A DNA stretch of 64,000 nucleotides, from the NCBI GenBank assembly GCA_017461315.1, contig JAFTYR010000075.1, positions 62,001 to 126,000 of the forward strand, written 5' to 3'. This DNA comes from Burkholderiaceae bacterium. Its GTDB lineage: Bacteria; Pseudomonadota; Gammaproteobacteria; Burkholderiales; Burkholderiaceae_F. The notes beneath the pieces were generated by a model that was not told the origin of the DNA, did not search any database, and saw nothing but the letters and a program-made list of their open reading frames with translations. Shown piece after piece: positions 54,963 through 63,771 of this stretch; positions within the stretch are counted from its first letter, which is position 1; the number at the start of each line of letters is the position of its first letter. A program made the position numbers and the translations under genes.

Positions 54963-55697
54963 ATGAAAAAAATAAGTCGAGTATTGTTGTTCGTATTGGG
55001 ATTAGGGGTACAGGGTGCTGTATTTGCAGGCCCTAACGATATTCCCTTTGCAGATCGTTATCCACCGGAATCGATTAATTCGATGGAACGGGCTCAAGAG
55101 GTAATTACGGCTTATGAAAAAGAAAAGGCGGAATGGGATCAATGGCGTTCGGTTGAAGATAAGGCTTGTTATCGAAATTTTTTTGTGAATGATTGTCTTG
55201 ACGATAATAAGAAAAAATACGCTAGAGAGGTCGCTAAGGCTCGAGCCGTGTGGTTAAAAGCACGCGACTTTGAACGTCAATATAAAGCGAATGAAACAAA
55301 AGCAAAACGAGAAGCCAATCTTACAAAACAAAAGCAAAAAATTGCGCAACATAAAGATCATTCTGATAAAGAGGTATTTTCGGATACCACTCGTACTCAG
55401 GAACGTGATTTGACTCTAGAGCAGGAACAGGCAAATCAAAAAGAGTACGAATTAAAACAACAACGTCATAAAGAGCGTGTCAAACAAGAACAAATGAAAG
55501 AAAAACCGACGCCTTCTACAACGATGGATGAGCGTCTTAAGGCACGGGCGGAACGTCGTAAGGCCGCTGAAGCCAAGCGTCTTGAAAATATTCGTAAACG
55601 TGCCTCGAAAGCTGCCGAGTACGAGCGCCAAGTAAAGCTCCGTGAAGAGCAAAAAAATCAAGTACTTGAAGATTTATCTACCATTATCTATAAGTAG
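54963..55697 (+). CDS. Exported coiled-coil protein of unknown function
   Basis: I do not recognise this family. The 244-residue product begins with a typical signal peptide (MKKISRVLLFVLGLGVQGAVFAG), cleaved probably after VFA. Residues about 40-75 hold two cysteines (DKACYRNFFVNDC) that could form a disulfide in the periplasm. The remainder is highly charged, rich in Lys, Glu, Gln and Arg, and almost certainly a long helical coiled coil. It starts 10 bases after lpd and ends 8 bases before the helicase gene, so it is transcribed with them; no functional link is evident. Confidence 0.75.
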   Translation: MKKISRVLLFVLGLGVQGAVFAGPNDIPFADRYPPESINSMERAQEVITAYEKEKAEWDQWRSVEDKACYRNFFVNDCLDDNKKKYAREVAKARAVWLKARDFERQYKANETKAKREANLTKQKQKIAQHKDHSDKEVFSDTTRTQERDLTLEQEQANQKEYELKQQRHKERVKQEQMKEKPTPSTTMDERLKARAERRKAAEAKRLENIRKRASKAAEYERQVKLREEQKNQVLEDLSTIIYK

Positions 55698-55705
55698 ATC
55701 GGTTC

Positions 55706-57736
55706 ATGACGGAAAGTTCTGACGAAAAAAAATATCTTGATCGAGTTTTAAATATTTTTTCCGAGGGCGCAGAGCTTTCTCGGGCAACTGTTGGTTTTAA
55801 GGCTCGTCCCTCACAAGTTGATTTTGCACTTGCGGTTGCCCAAGCACTCGTTGATAAACGAACGATCGTGGTTGAAGCGGGAACTGGAACGGGTAAAACA
55901 TTTGCATACCTAGTTCCCGCACTTTTGCATGGGGGACGTATCTTAATTTCAACGGCAGGTAAAACCTTACAAGATCAACTTTTTTATAAAGATATCCCAG
56001 CTCTAATTCGAGCGCTTGGCCTTCCAGTAAAAGCCTCTGTCCTTAAGGGGCGTTCTAACTATATTTGCCCGCTACGTTTAGAGCGAGCTATGGAAAACAA
56101 CGTTGCTAAAAGTAAAGAAGAAGTACGTTATCTCAATGAAATTTACAAGTTTTCTTTAGCTAGTCGTACCGGAGAAAGAGCAGATGTTTCAACGGTTCCT
56201 GAAAATTCTCCTATTTGGTCTGAAGTCACTAGTAGTGCGGAAAATTGTCTCGGTAAAGAATGCGAACATTATGACGATTGTTTTTTGATGAAAGCTCGAA
56301 ATCGAGCCAAAAGTTCTGATTTAGTGGTGGTAAATCATCATGTTTTTATGGCGGATCTTTCATTTAAAGACGATGACATGAATGAGTTGCTTCCCAATTT
56401 TGATTTGGTTGTATTGGATGAAGCGCATCAATTACCAAGCATTGCTCAAGACTTTTTTTCAGAAACATTATCTTTATACGATGTTAAAGCAGTCGCTCAA
56501 GATGCGATTCTAAGTGCCACTCGAAAAGAGGCTCAAAGTGAAACAGACTGGGGTCAGTTAGGAAAACGAATTGTTAATGCGTGTGATGATCTTCGCTTAC
56601 AAATGACCGCATTAGGTTTGAAAGAAGATTATCGAGGTGCGGTTGAAAATTTCCGTGACCGATATTTATTGACTGAGTCCTTTGAAAAGCTGTCGAAATG
56701 TATTGTTGCGATGCTAGAAGCGGTTGCACCTCTAGAGGATGATAATGATCCAGAATTTAAGCTGATCGTTAGTAATTTAGAGGAATTTCGCTTAAAGACT
56801 TCTTTTTGGGCTGAGGTATTTGCAGATCGTATTAACACTTCAGAAAATGGCGATTCACCATCCGTATATTGGTTTACGTTATCTGCAAAAAATGCTTGGT
56901 TTAATAAAACTCCCTTATCGTTTGCAAAAGCGTTTAAACGGGTTCGAGAAAAAGTAGGAAACCCCTGGGTATTAACTTCGGCGACCTTATCGGTTCAAAA
57001 TGATTTTTCTCATTTTCTTGAACAAATGGGGGCAGATGATGCTCAAACTTATCGATGGGAATCTCCGTTTGATTATGAAAATCAAGCCCTTTTATATATT
57101 CCTGAAGAGATATCGTTCCCGAATACCGCTCAATTTTCAGAAGATGTTGCCGATCATATATGGCCATTAATTCGATTATGTGAAGGACGTTGTTTTGTGC
57201 TTTGTACTACGCTTCGAGCCGTCAGTACAATTTCAAGTCGTTTGCGTCAGAAGATGAGAGAAGAGGGCGTTACCTATCCTTTATTTATTCAAAACGAGAT
57301 GCCTAAAAAAGAACTCATCAACAGCTTCCGTAAAAGTGGTAATGGAATTTTAGTAGGCAGTATGAGTTTTTGGGAGGGTGTGGATATTAAAGGCGATGCC
57401 CTTTCTATGGTCGTGATCGATAAAGTGCCCTTTACACCACCAGATGATCCGATATTTGACGGTAAGAAAAAATGGCTTGAATCCCAGGGTAGAAGTGCCT
57501 TTAGAGAATTGTCACTTCCCGAAGCTACTATGCTCTTAAGACAAGGTGTGGGACGTTTAATTCGTGATGAATCCGATTGCGGTCTTGTGATGATCTGTGA
57601 TCGACGTCTTATTGATCCAAGATGTGGCTGGGGCAAAAGTATCTGGAAGGCGCTACCACCTTTTGCTCGTACGAAAAAAAAGGAATCCGCCTGCTTGTTT
57701 TTAAGTGAAAACTTAACGAAAGAAGAGGTGAAGTAA
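55706..57736 (+). CDS. yoaA: ATP-dependent DNA helicase, YoaA/DinG family
   Basis: Superfamily 2 XPD-like helicase with an iron-sulfur cluster; such enzymes unwind damaged or RNA-containing DNA. The 676-residue protein has Walker A AGTGTGKTFAYL, motif II DEAH in VVLDEAHQLPS, four candidate cluster cysteines (YICPLRLE, then CLGKECEHYDDCF), and late motifs GSMSFWEGVDIKGD and LRQGVGRLIRDESD. The size and motif spacing fit E. coli YoaA better than DinG. No ribosome site is obvious. It ends the sucA transcript, before a terminator. Confidence 0.88.
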   Translation: MTESSDEKKYLDRVLNIFSEGAELSRATVGFKARPSQVDFALAVAQALVDKRTIVVEAGTGTGKTFAYLVPALLHGGRILISTAGKTLQDQLFYKDIPALIRALGLPVKASVLKGRSNYICPLRLERAMENNVAKSKEEVRYLNEIYKFSLASRTGERADVSTVPENSPIWSEVTSSAENCLGKECEHYDDCFLMKARNRAKSSDLVVVNHHVFMADLSFKDDDMNELLPNFDLVVLDEAHQLPSIAQDFFSETLSLYDVKAVAQDAILSATRKEAQSETDWGQLGKRIVNACDDLRLQMTALGLKEDYRGAVENFRDRYLLTESFEKLSKCIVAMLEAVAPLEDDNDPEFKLIVSNLEEFRLKTSFWAEVFADRINTSENGDSPSVYWFTLSAKNAWFNKTPLSFAKAFKRVREKVGNPWVLTSATLSVQNDFSHFLEQMGADDAQTYRWESPFDYENQALLYIPEEISFPNTAQFSEDVADHIWPLIRLCEGRCFVLCTTLRAVSTISSRLRQKMREEGVTYPLFIQNEMPKKELINSFRKSGNGILVGSMSFWEGVDIKGDALSMVVIDKVPFTPPDDPIFDGKKKWLESQGRSAFRELSLPEATMLLRQGVGRLIRDESDCGLVMICDRRLIDPRCGWGKSIWKALPPFARTKKKESACLFLSENLTKEEVK

Positions 57737-57881
57737 AACTTAAAAGCATATCGCAGGAAAGGTGTTGTATACGGATGGAGCTAGTTTGTTCTATTGTTAA
57801 TCGAGATGGAAAGGGTGAGTATATGATCAAACTTCGGTAAGCTAGGTTTTCTGAAGATGCTATTAGGAATAGGTGATCGAG

Positions 57882-57910
57882 GGGGAATTTCTTAGGAATT
57901 TCCCTTTTTT
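57882..57910 (+). terminator. Rho-independent terminator after the helicase gene
   Basis: GGGAATTTC (57883-57891) pairs with GAATTTCCC (57896-57904), one mismatch, TTAG loop, followed by six T bases. The preceding 145 bases after the helicase stop show nothing else. Confidence 0.82.
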
Positions 57911-57988
57911 CAATTTGAAAATCTTAAATTTCTTACATTATCGATTAATCTGTTGGCTTTGAAAAAATAAACGATTAGGAATATTGGC

Positions 57989-59329
57989 GTGACAGACAAC
58001 AAAACCGTATCAACGTTTGGTTCTCGAGTTGGATTTATTTTAGCCAGCGCTGGTTCCGCTGTAGGTCTATGAGCTATTTGGAAGTTTCCTTATATGGCAG
58101 GAAGTCATGGCGGTTTTGTTTTTGTACTTCCTTATATTTTATTTACTTTCACGATCGGCATTGTGATGCTGATTAGTGAATACGCAATTGGTAGAGCAGG
58201 AAAACAAGCCGCTATCGGCTCTCTAAGACGTGTGGCTGGAAAATATTGGACCATTTTCGGTGCTTTAGGTGTTTTGACAGGGTTTACGATTCTTTGTTTC
58301 TATTCCTGTGTTGGTGGATGGTGTTTGAAATATTTAGTGGATGCCGTTACAGGACAAGGCCTTATGGTCAATACCGATCAACTGAATCAACACTTTGGCT
58401 CTTTCGTCAGTGATGGCGTTAAAAGTTACGCTTATCAATTAGTATTTTTGGTTGCAAATGCTTATGTTGTAATCAAAGGTGTTGAAAAGGGGATTGAACG
58501 ACTGTCTAAAGTTCTCATGCCCCTATTATTTATCTTAATGTTGATATTGATTGTCCGTGGCTTGAGTCTTCCTGGGGCTTGGGAAGGTGTTGAATACCTT
58601 TTTAAACCTCAGTGGGATGCTTTTAATGCTGAAACCATTTTTAATGCCATGGGATTTACATTCTTTTCCTTGTCATTAGGTTCTGGAGCAATGGTGACCT
58701 ATGCGGGTTACCTTTCGGAAAAAGAAAATTTACTGACTTCGACTGCGTGGGTGGCCTTTTTAGCCATTCTTTCAGCCCTACTAGGTGGTCTTATGGTCAT
58801 GCCGACTGTTTTTGCGTTTGATTTAAGTCCTACGGCTGGTCCAGGTCTTACTTTTGTGACTATGCCTGCTATTTTTGCGCAAATGCCTTTAGGACAACTC
58901 TTTGCTGTGGCTTTTTATTTGTGCCTTGTGGTCGCAGCGATCACAAGCTCAGTATCCATGCTTGAAGCCATGACCGCAACCCTAATACAGGAAACCCGTG
59001 TTAACCGAACGATGATTACCGTGATTGCTACGATCGTCGCCGCCATTATTGGTCTTTTCTGTACTTTGAGCTTTGGAAGTCTATCGGAATTTAAAATATG
59101 GGGCCGAACTGTATTTGACCTTTTAGATTTCTTAACGAGTAACATCGGTATGCCAGTTTCTTTGATGGGCTTTAGTTTTGTTTCAGCTTGGGTTTCTTGG
59201 CATGTGACGAAAAAACAATTGACAACTGCTTCTTCTTTATCCCCGAGAACACTTGGTTTACTTCGTTTTGGAATAGGTGTTTTATCACCGATTTTGATTG
59301 TCACAGTAGTTTTATCTGGATTGCTTTAA
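57989..59329 (+). pseudogene. Neurotransmitter:sodium symporter family transporter, interrupted by one in-frame TGA
   Basis: A sodium-coupled amino acid transporter of the NSS (LeuT/TnaT/MhsT) family. From the GTG at 57989 (AGGA eight bases upstream) the frame reads SRVGFILASAGSAVGL, then TGA at 58070-58072, then AIWKFPYMAGSHGG and on without interruption to 59329. Restored, it would be 446 residues, the usual bacterial NSS length. The TGA stands exactly where the family has the nearly invariant Gly of GLGNIW/GLGAIW in helix 1, next to the sodium and substrate sites; GGA to TGA is a single base change. The rest carries the expected twelve-helix pattern. It is a fresh nonsense mutation, a sequencing error or readthrough; a restart at ATG 58094 would lose half of helix 1. 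Confidence 0.85.
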
Positions 59330-59411
59330 GAAAAAGAAACTGTTTCGAGAGAAACTCAAAGAACGAAGGGTCGATGATTTTTCTCTTAAAATGCTATTGA
59401 ATTGAAAATAA

Positions 59412-60212
59412 ATGAATTTTATGGCCTCTTTGATTGATAAATTCTTACATCAACCCAAGTACTGGATTATTACTCCGGTATTGTTGGTTGTTGGTGCTTT
59501 ATCGATTCAAATCTATCGAGATGGTTTTTTAGATCTCGGTGTCGATAAGGGGAAAGAGCTTCAAAAATCCAAAGAAACCGTTTATTCAGAATGGAAAAAA
59601 CAAATTCAGGAACAAAATGTCCTACAGAGAACTTATCAGATGAGCATTCGTGCAGATAAGTTACATTTTTCTCAAAAGAATCTCATTGAGTATATTTTCA
59701 AGACTTATAAGGCCGTTAAACGTGAAGAAGCTCAGAACATTGTTAAACAAGCCTACTTAACGGGGCAACGATTAAATTTAGATCCTCGTATGATTTTGGC
59801 CATCGCTGCGATGGAAAGCAGTTTTAACCCCAATGCAATCAGTACGACCGGGGATCACGGTTTGATGCAGGTTCAAATCAGACTTCATAAAGAAAAGTTT
59901 GAACCCTTTGGAGGTATTGAAAAAGCATACGATATTGTGGCTGGTATCGAAGTTGGTAGCCGAATCTTTAAGGATTGTTTAAGAAGGAAAGGAGATGCTC
60001 AGAACGCATTAAAGTGTTACGTTGGGGCGGGTTACCACGGCAATGATAGGGGCTATGCCTCAAAGGTTTTAAATCTAAAAATGAGTCTGCAATACGCTTC
60101 TGAGGGTAACTATCGTCGTGCTAATCAGGTGATGCGTCGTGGCAGTTCGTATGTTAGAGAAGAAAATGTAGATTTTTCTAATGTCTTTTTCTCACAAAAA
60201 CTATTTAGTTAA
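59412..60212 (+). CDS. Lytic transglycosylase (SLT domain) membrane-anchored protein
   Basis: Cleaves the glycan strands of peptidoglycan in the periplasm. The 266-residue protein has one N-terminal membrane anchor (YWIITPVLLVVGALSIQIY), a linker, and an SLT domain from about residue 120 with the catalytic Glu in AMESSFNPNAIS, the GLMQVQ motif and the YVGAGYHGNDRGYASKVL region. An ATG three codons downstream is an alternative start. Its 3' end overlaps the convergent lipoprotein gene by four bases. Confidence 0.85.
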   Translation: MNFMASLIDKFLHQPKYWIITPVLLVVGALSIQIYRDGFLDLGVDKGKELQKSKETVYSEWKKQIQEQNVLQRTYQMSIRADKLHFSQKNLIEYIFKTYKAVKREEAQNIVKQAYLTGQRLNLDPRMILAIAAMESSFNPNAISTTGDHGLMQVQIRLHKEKFEPFGGIEKAYDIVAGIEVGSRIFKDCLRRKGDAQNALKCYVGAGYHGNDRGYASKVLNLKMSLQYASEGNYRRANQVMRRGSSYVREENVDFSNVFFSQKLFS

Positions 60213-60814
60213 GGAATTAAGTGAGTTTTTTGACAAGACTTCCATTTTTGAGCCATTGCTTCTATTTTATCTAATTCGGGAATGTGCTCATAACCACAAA
60301 GAATTCGAGCCAAACGGTCTGTATCTGCTTTCCCTTTTAAATTGAACGACACTTTATCAGTAAAGGGAGCCGGATCGTCTTTAGCAAAGTTTGTGAAAGT
60401 CATTGTGCCCTCAAGGGACTTGGCTCGGCAGGCTGAAGCTGAAACTCTAAGACTTGAATGCGTAATATGCTTACTTGGCATATCGATTGCAATGGTTTCT
60501 GCTTGATAGTAATCCTTTTTATTGAGACGTAAATGTCTAAAAGAACGATTACGAATCCATAAAGATTTTCCTGTTTCTGCTCGAGAAATATTTCTCCAAT
60601 CTCCTGGATGGGAAATTTGTAGTAAATAGAAGGGGAGTTTATTTTTTTGCGATTCTTGATCTGCCAGACGAGATAACTGCTCACAGCTCATGTCTTCGAC
60701 TTTCTCGGGAAGTGGTTGAAGTGTTTTACAACCGGTAAGTCCCATGGTTATGAATCCAATAATCAAACAGGCTTTTGTTATTGAACACAATTTGAATTGG
60801 GAAGAAGAAAACAT
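60209..60814 (-). CDS. Putative lipoprotein of unknown function
   Basis: I do not recognise this family. The 201-residue product has a lipoprotein signal with lipobox GLTGC (Cys29) and no further membrane segment, so it is expected to be anchored to the inner or outer membrane. Four further cysteines (SCEQL, SACRA, ILCGYE and KSCQK) could form disulfides in the periplasm. It lies downstream of bamD on the same strand, separated from it by a bidirectional terminator, and overlaps the transglycosylase gene tail to tail. Confidence 0.75.
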   Translation of the reverse strand: MFSSSQFKLCSITKACLIIGFITMGLTGCKTLQPLPEKVEDMSCEQLSRLADQESQKNKLPFYLLQISHPGDWRNISRAETGKSLWIRNRSFRHLRLNKKDYYQAETIAIDMPSKHITHSSLRVSASACRAKSLEGTMTFTNFAKDDPAPFTDKVSFNLKGKADTDRLARILCGYEHIPELDKIEAMAQKWKSCQKTHLIP

Positions 60815-60850
60815 AAGACCTTAAATACGCTATCTAATGATGAAAGAAAG

Positions 60851-60889
60851 CCATCAATGAATATTGACTCGTATTCATTGATGGTTTTT
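60851..60889. terminator. Bidirectional terminator between bamD and the lipoprotein gene
   Basis: A perfect 13-base stem (60851-60863 with 60872-60884) with an eight-base loop, followed by TTTTTC on the plus strand and a weaker T-rich tract on the minus strand. It lies 18 bases after the bamD stop. Confidence 0.8.
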
Positions 60890-60902
60890 CTTTAAAGAAA
60901 GA

Positions 60903-61736
60903 TTACTTGATGAGACCTTGTTCTTTTAGGTTTTGAAATTCAAGTGTTTTTTGATAAGTATCAAAAGAAGGTCTATCTTTGTTCGCTTCGATAATACGGC
61001 GGATATCAGCTTCTTTATCGGTCATATTCAATGCCTTGTAGCATTCAGCCATCAGCTCAAGAGCACCTTCGGCTTGAGGTGATGTTTGGAAATCGGTTAA
61101 GACGATCTGAGCTCGGTTAATCGCCGCGAGGTACGCATGGCGCACAAAATAGTAACGAGCGGTATTAAGCTCATACTTAGCCTGTGCTTCTACCAATTCA
61201 TGCATTCTTTCTCTAGCATCGTTAGCATAACGACTATATGGGAAACGCAAAGTTAATTCTTTGAAAATATCGAAAGCATCCCGAGCCGCTTGTGCATCTC
61301 GCTGAGATAAATCCTGCTTTGTTAGATAATTCATCCATCCGTCATCTTCGTCTAACGTCGCAAGGCCTTTAAGGTACATGACGTAAGAGGCCAACTGATG
61401 ATCTGGATACTGTCTTAAGAAACGATCTGTATTTTGAATCGCTAAAGCCATATCATGATTCTTATAATGTGCGTAAACCGTTTCTGCTTGAGCTTGTTGG
61501 GCATAACGGCCGAAAGGATAGCGAGCTTCAATTTTTTGGTAGTACTCTAGGGCAGTTTCCAAGTTGCCTTCGTTTAAATTATCACGGGCTTCTACATAGA
61601 GTTTATCGGGAGACCACCCTTCTGTAGGGTCTTCAATTCCTTTTAGCCAACCACAAGATGCACTGGTTAAAATAACGGAACCTAAAGCGACACAGGCAAG
61701 GGTGCGCTGAATAAACGAAAAATAGGACAAAGACAT
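60903..61736 (-). CDS. bamD: Outer membrane protein assembly factor BamD
   Basis: Essential lipoprotein of the BAM complex that inserts beta-barrel proteins in the outer membrane. The 277-residue product has a lipoprotein signal with the acylated Cys28 (SASC), then five TPR-like repeats: YVEARDNLNEGNLETALEYYQKIEARYPFGRYA, QAQAETVYAHYKNHDMALA and so on, as in BamD/ComL. Its start codon overlaps the alternative rluD start by two bases; bamD divergent from rluD is conserved in betaproteobacteria. The promoter must lie within the rluD 5' region. Confidence 0.94.
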   Translation of the reverse strand: MSLSYFSFIQRTLACVALGSVILTSASCGWLKGIEDPTEGWSPDKLYVEARDNLNEGNLETALEYYQKIEARYPFGRYAQQAQAETVYAHYKNHDMALAIQNTDRFLRQYPDHQLASYVMYLKGLATLDEDDGWMNYLTKQDLSQRDAQAARDAFDIFKELTLRFPYSRYANDARERMHELVEAQAKYELNTARYYFVRHAYLAAINRAQIVLTDFQTSPQAEGALELMAECYKALNMTDKEADIRRIIEANKDRPSFDTYQKTLEFQNLKEQGLIK

Positions 61737-61803
61737 GTTTGAATCACAAAAACAGGATACGTCAGGAGATTATAGCCACAGTGAAGGCGAAGGCGGGGAT
61801 TTT

Positions 61804-62934
61804 ATGGATCAAGAAAACGAAATTCGTTCATTTATTGTAAATTTTGATGATGACGGAGCTCGTTTGGACAAAGTTTTAGCACAACATTTTCCAGATATCT
61901 CTCGTTCTCGCATTAAAACCTTAATTGAAGAGGGTGCCGTCACTCTTAATGGTTCCATCTGTACTCTGGCTAAGACAAAGTTGTCCTTAAACCAAGAAGT
62001 TTGTATTGAAGTTAAACCGAGAATCGAAGATCAGGCATTTATTGCAGTTCCAATGGAAATCGATGTGGTCTATGAAGATGGTTCGATTCTTGTAATCAAT
62101 AAGCCGGCAGGACTCGTTGTACACCCTGCTGCCGGGCACTGGGATGACACACTATTAAATGGTCTTTTAGCTTACGATCCCATTTTTAAGAAATTACCCC
62201 GAGCAGGTATTGTTCATCGTCTCGACCGAGACACCAGTGGTTTGATGGTGGTTGCTAAAACCGAAAGAGCACAATTGGATTTGGTGCGTCAATTACAAGA
62301 ACGTACGGTAAAACGAGAGTATTGGGCGATTACCCGTGGTCAAGTACCTCAAGAAAAGATTATCGATGCATCCATTGAACGCGACCCTAGAAATGCACTT
62401 CGTTTTATCACAAGTCATGCAGGTAGAGCAAAGCCCGCTCAAACCCATGTTCGCTTAGTTCAAAAGGTAGAAGTTAACGGAAAGCCCTTCTCATGGGTGG
62501 CTTGTCGTTTAAAAACAGGACGAACACACCAGATTCGAGTTCACATGGAGTCTATTGGTTTTCCATTGATTGGAGATCCTATTTATCGAAATAAGCTACC
62601 TAAACCTCAAGAAGATGGTTCTGTGCTTCATTCTTTTAGTCGACAGGCGTTACACGCTTCCCGATTGGGGTTATTGCATCCTGAGACCGGAGAGATGATG
62701 GAGTGGTTTGCAGAACCCGCAGATGACTTTAAAAACTTAATGGATGAACTAGGCCTTGGTCCTTGGGATCGTCCGACTGAAGTCTTTGGTGATCCTGTCG
62801 TGATGGTCGATTTAGATGAACAAGAGACCTTTAGTGATGTGGGTCGAGTCTCTTCTTGGGATGACTTTGATTTTGGTGACGATGAGGATGATACAGACTA
62901 TCAAGTTTGGACCGTAGAAAGAAGAAAAGATTAA
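61804..62934 (+). CDS. rluD: 23S rRNA pseudouridine synthase RluD
   Basis: Makes pseudouridines 1911, 1915 and 1917 in helix 69 of 23S rRNA. It has an S4 domain (DDDGARLDKVLAQHFPDISRSRIK), the HRLDRDTSGLMVV catalytic motif and RTHQIRVHMESIGFPLIGDP. I chose the ATG at 61804 (376 residues); the frame also runs from an ATG at 61735, which would overlap bamD, and a poor ribosome site makes either possible. A strongly acidic C-terminal tail (about 40 residues, rich in Asp) is unusual for RluD. Divergence from bamD supports RluD over RluC. Confidence 0.93.
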   Translation: MDQENEIRSFIVNFDDDGARLDKVLAQHFPDISRSRIKTLIEEGAVTLNGSICTLAKTKLSLNQEVCIEVKPRIEDQAFIAVPMEIDVVYEDGSILVINKPAGLVVHPAAGHWDDTLLNGLLAYDPIFKKLPRAGIVHRLDRDTSGLMVVAKTERAQLDLVRQLQERTVKREYWAITRGQVPQEKIIDASIERDPRNALRFITSHAGRAKPAQTHVRLVQKVEVNGKPFSWVACRLKTGRTHQIRVHMESIGFPLIGDPIYRNKLPKPQEDGSVLHSFSRQALHASRLGLLHPETGEMMEWFAEPADDFKNLMDELGLGPWDRPTEVFGDPVVMVDLDEQETFSDVGRVSSWDDFDFGDDEDDTDYQVWTVERRKD

Positions 62935-62936
62935 GA

Positions 62937-63713
62937 ATGTCAATTACTAAACCTTCAACAGAAGTCATTTATCCCGAGTGGGATGCTCCAGAAAATGTAC
63001 ATGCTTTGTTTACTTTGCGTAGTGGAGGACTATCTGCTGGACCCTGGGGCGGTGAAGATGGCTTTAATGGTTTAAATTTAGCCAATCACGTCGGCGATAG
63101 TCCTTTTGCAGTCAAAATGAATCGACAGTTTTTACGCTCTTGGATTCCGTCAGAACCTAAGTGGCTAAACCAAATACATTCTACGGAAGTGGTTGTAGCC
63201 GATCAAATTGAAAATCCGGTTGATGCGGATGCTTCAATTACAACCAATAGCAACGTGGTTTGCGTGGTGATGACCGCAGATTGCTTGCCTATTTTATTGA
63301 CTGATCGCCAAGGGTGTGCGGTATCTGCGGTTCATGCTGGCTGGAGAGGTTTAGTTCAAGGTATTATTCAAAAATCAGTCGAAGAAATGCGCAAGACTTT
63401 AGCGGATCCAGAAGCGGAAATTATGGCCTGGATTGGTCCTTGCATTCGTCAGGAATCGTTTGAAGTACAAGAAGATGTCGCTCAGATTTTTAGAGAAAGT
63501 TCTTTGTCTGCTGTAGCGAACACGGCTATTTCTCAGAATGGAAACTCTTTTCTATTAGATTTACCCGCTTTTGCTAAAGAAGCGTTACGACTTCAAGGGG
63601 TTACTCAAGTGTTTGATTCGGGTTGCAATACTTATACTGACGCCAAACGATTTTACAGTTATCGTAGAGATGGAGATTGCGGGCGCCATGCAACATTGAT
63701 TTGGAAAGATTAA
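62937..63713 (+). CDS. pgeF: Purine nucleoside phosphorylase/polyphenol oxidase family protein (YfiH/PgeF)
   Basis: The laccase-domain (YfiH) family has been described as cleaving purine nucleosides and as a peptidoglycan editing factor (PgeF) that removes wrongly placed amino acids. The 258-residue product has LNQIHSTEVV, MTADCLPILLTD, VSAVHAGWRGLVQGI and the C-terminal FYSYRRDGDCGRHATLI. These include the His-Cys-His metal site (in IHSTEV, ADC and HAGWRG). The ATG at 62937 lies two bases after the rluD stop, a conserved pairing. Confidence 0.9.
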   Translation: MSITKPSTEVIYPEWDAPENVHALFTLRSGGLSAGPWGGEDGFNGLNLANHVGDSPFAVKMNRQFLRSWIPSEPKWLNQIHSTEVVVADQIENPVDADASITTNSNVVCVVMTADCLPILLTDRQGCAVSAVHAGWRGLVQGIIQKSVEEMRKTLADPEAEIMAWIGPCIRQESFEVQEDVAQIFRESSLSAVANTAISQNGNSFLLDLPAFAKEALRLQGVTQVFDSGCNTYTDAKRFYSYRRDGDCGRHATLIWKD

Positions 63714-63771
63714 TGTGTGGAATACAAGTGTGTTTTCATGATGATTTAGAGCCATTCAAAATGAGAGGGTT

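Noticed and set aside
57289-57636. A 115-codon open frame opposite the helicase gene
   Set aside because: It is a shadow of conserved helicase motifs on the other strand and has no ribosome site.
58070-58072. TGA in the NSS transporter as a selenocysteine codon
   Set aside because: The family has glycine, not cysteine or selenocysteine, at this position, and I see no convincing stem-loop directly downstream of the TGA.
58915-59304. A 129-codon minus-strand frame opposite the NSS transporter
   Set aside because: The plus-strand frame encodes clear transporter helices; the opposite frame is rich in residues expected from antisense of hydrophobic codons.
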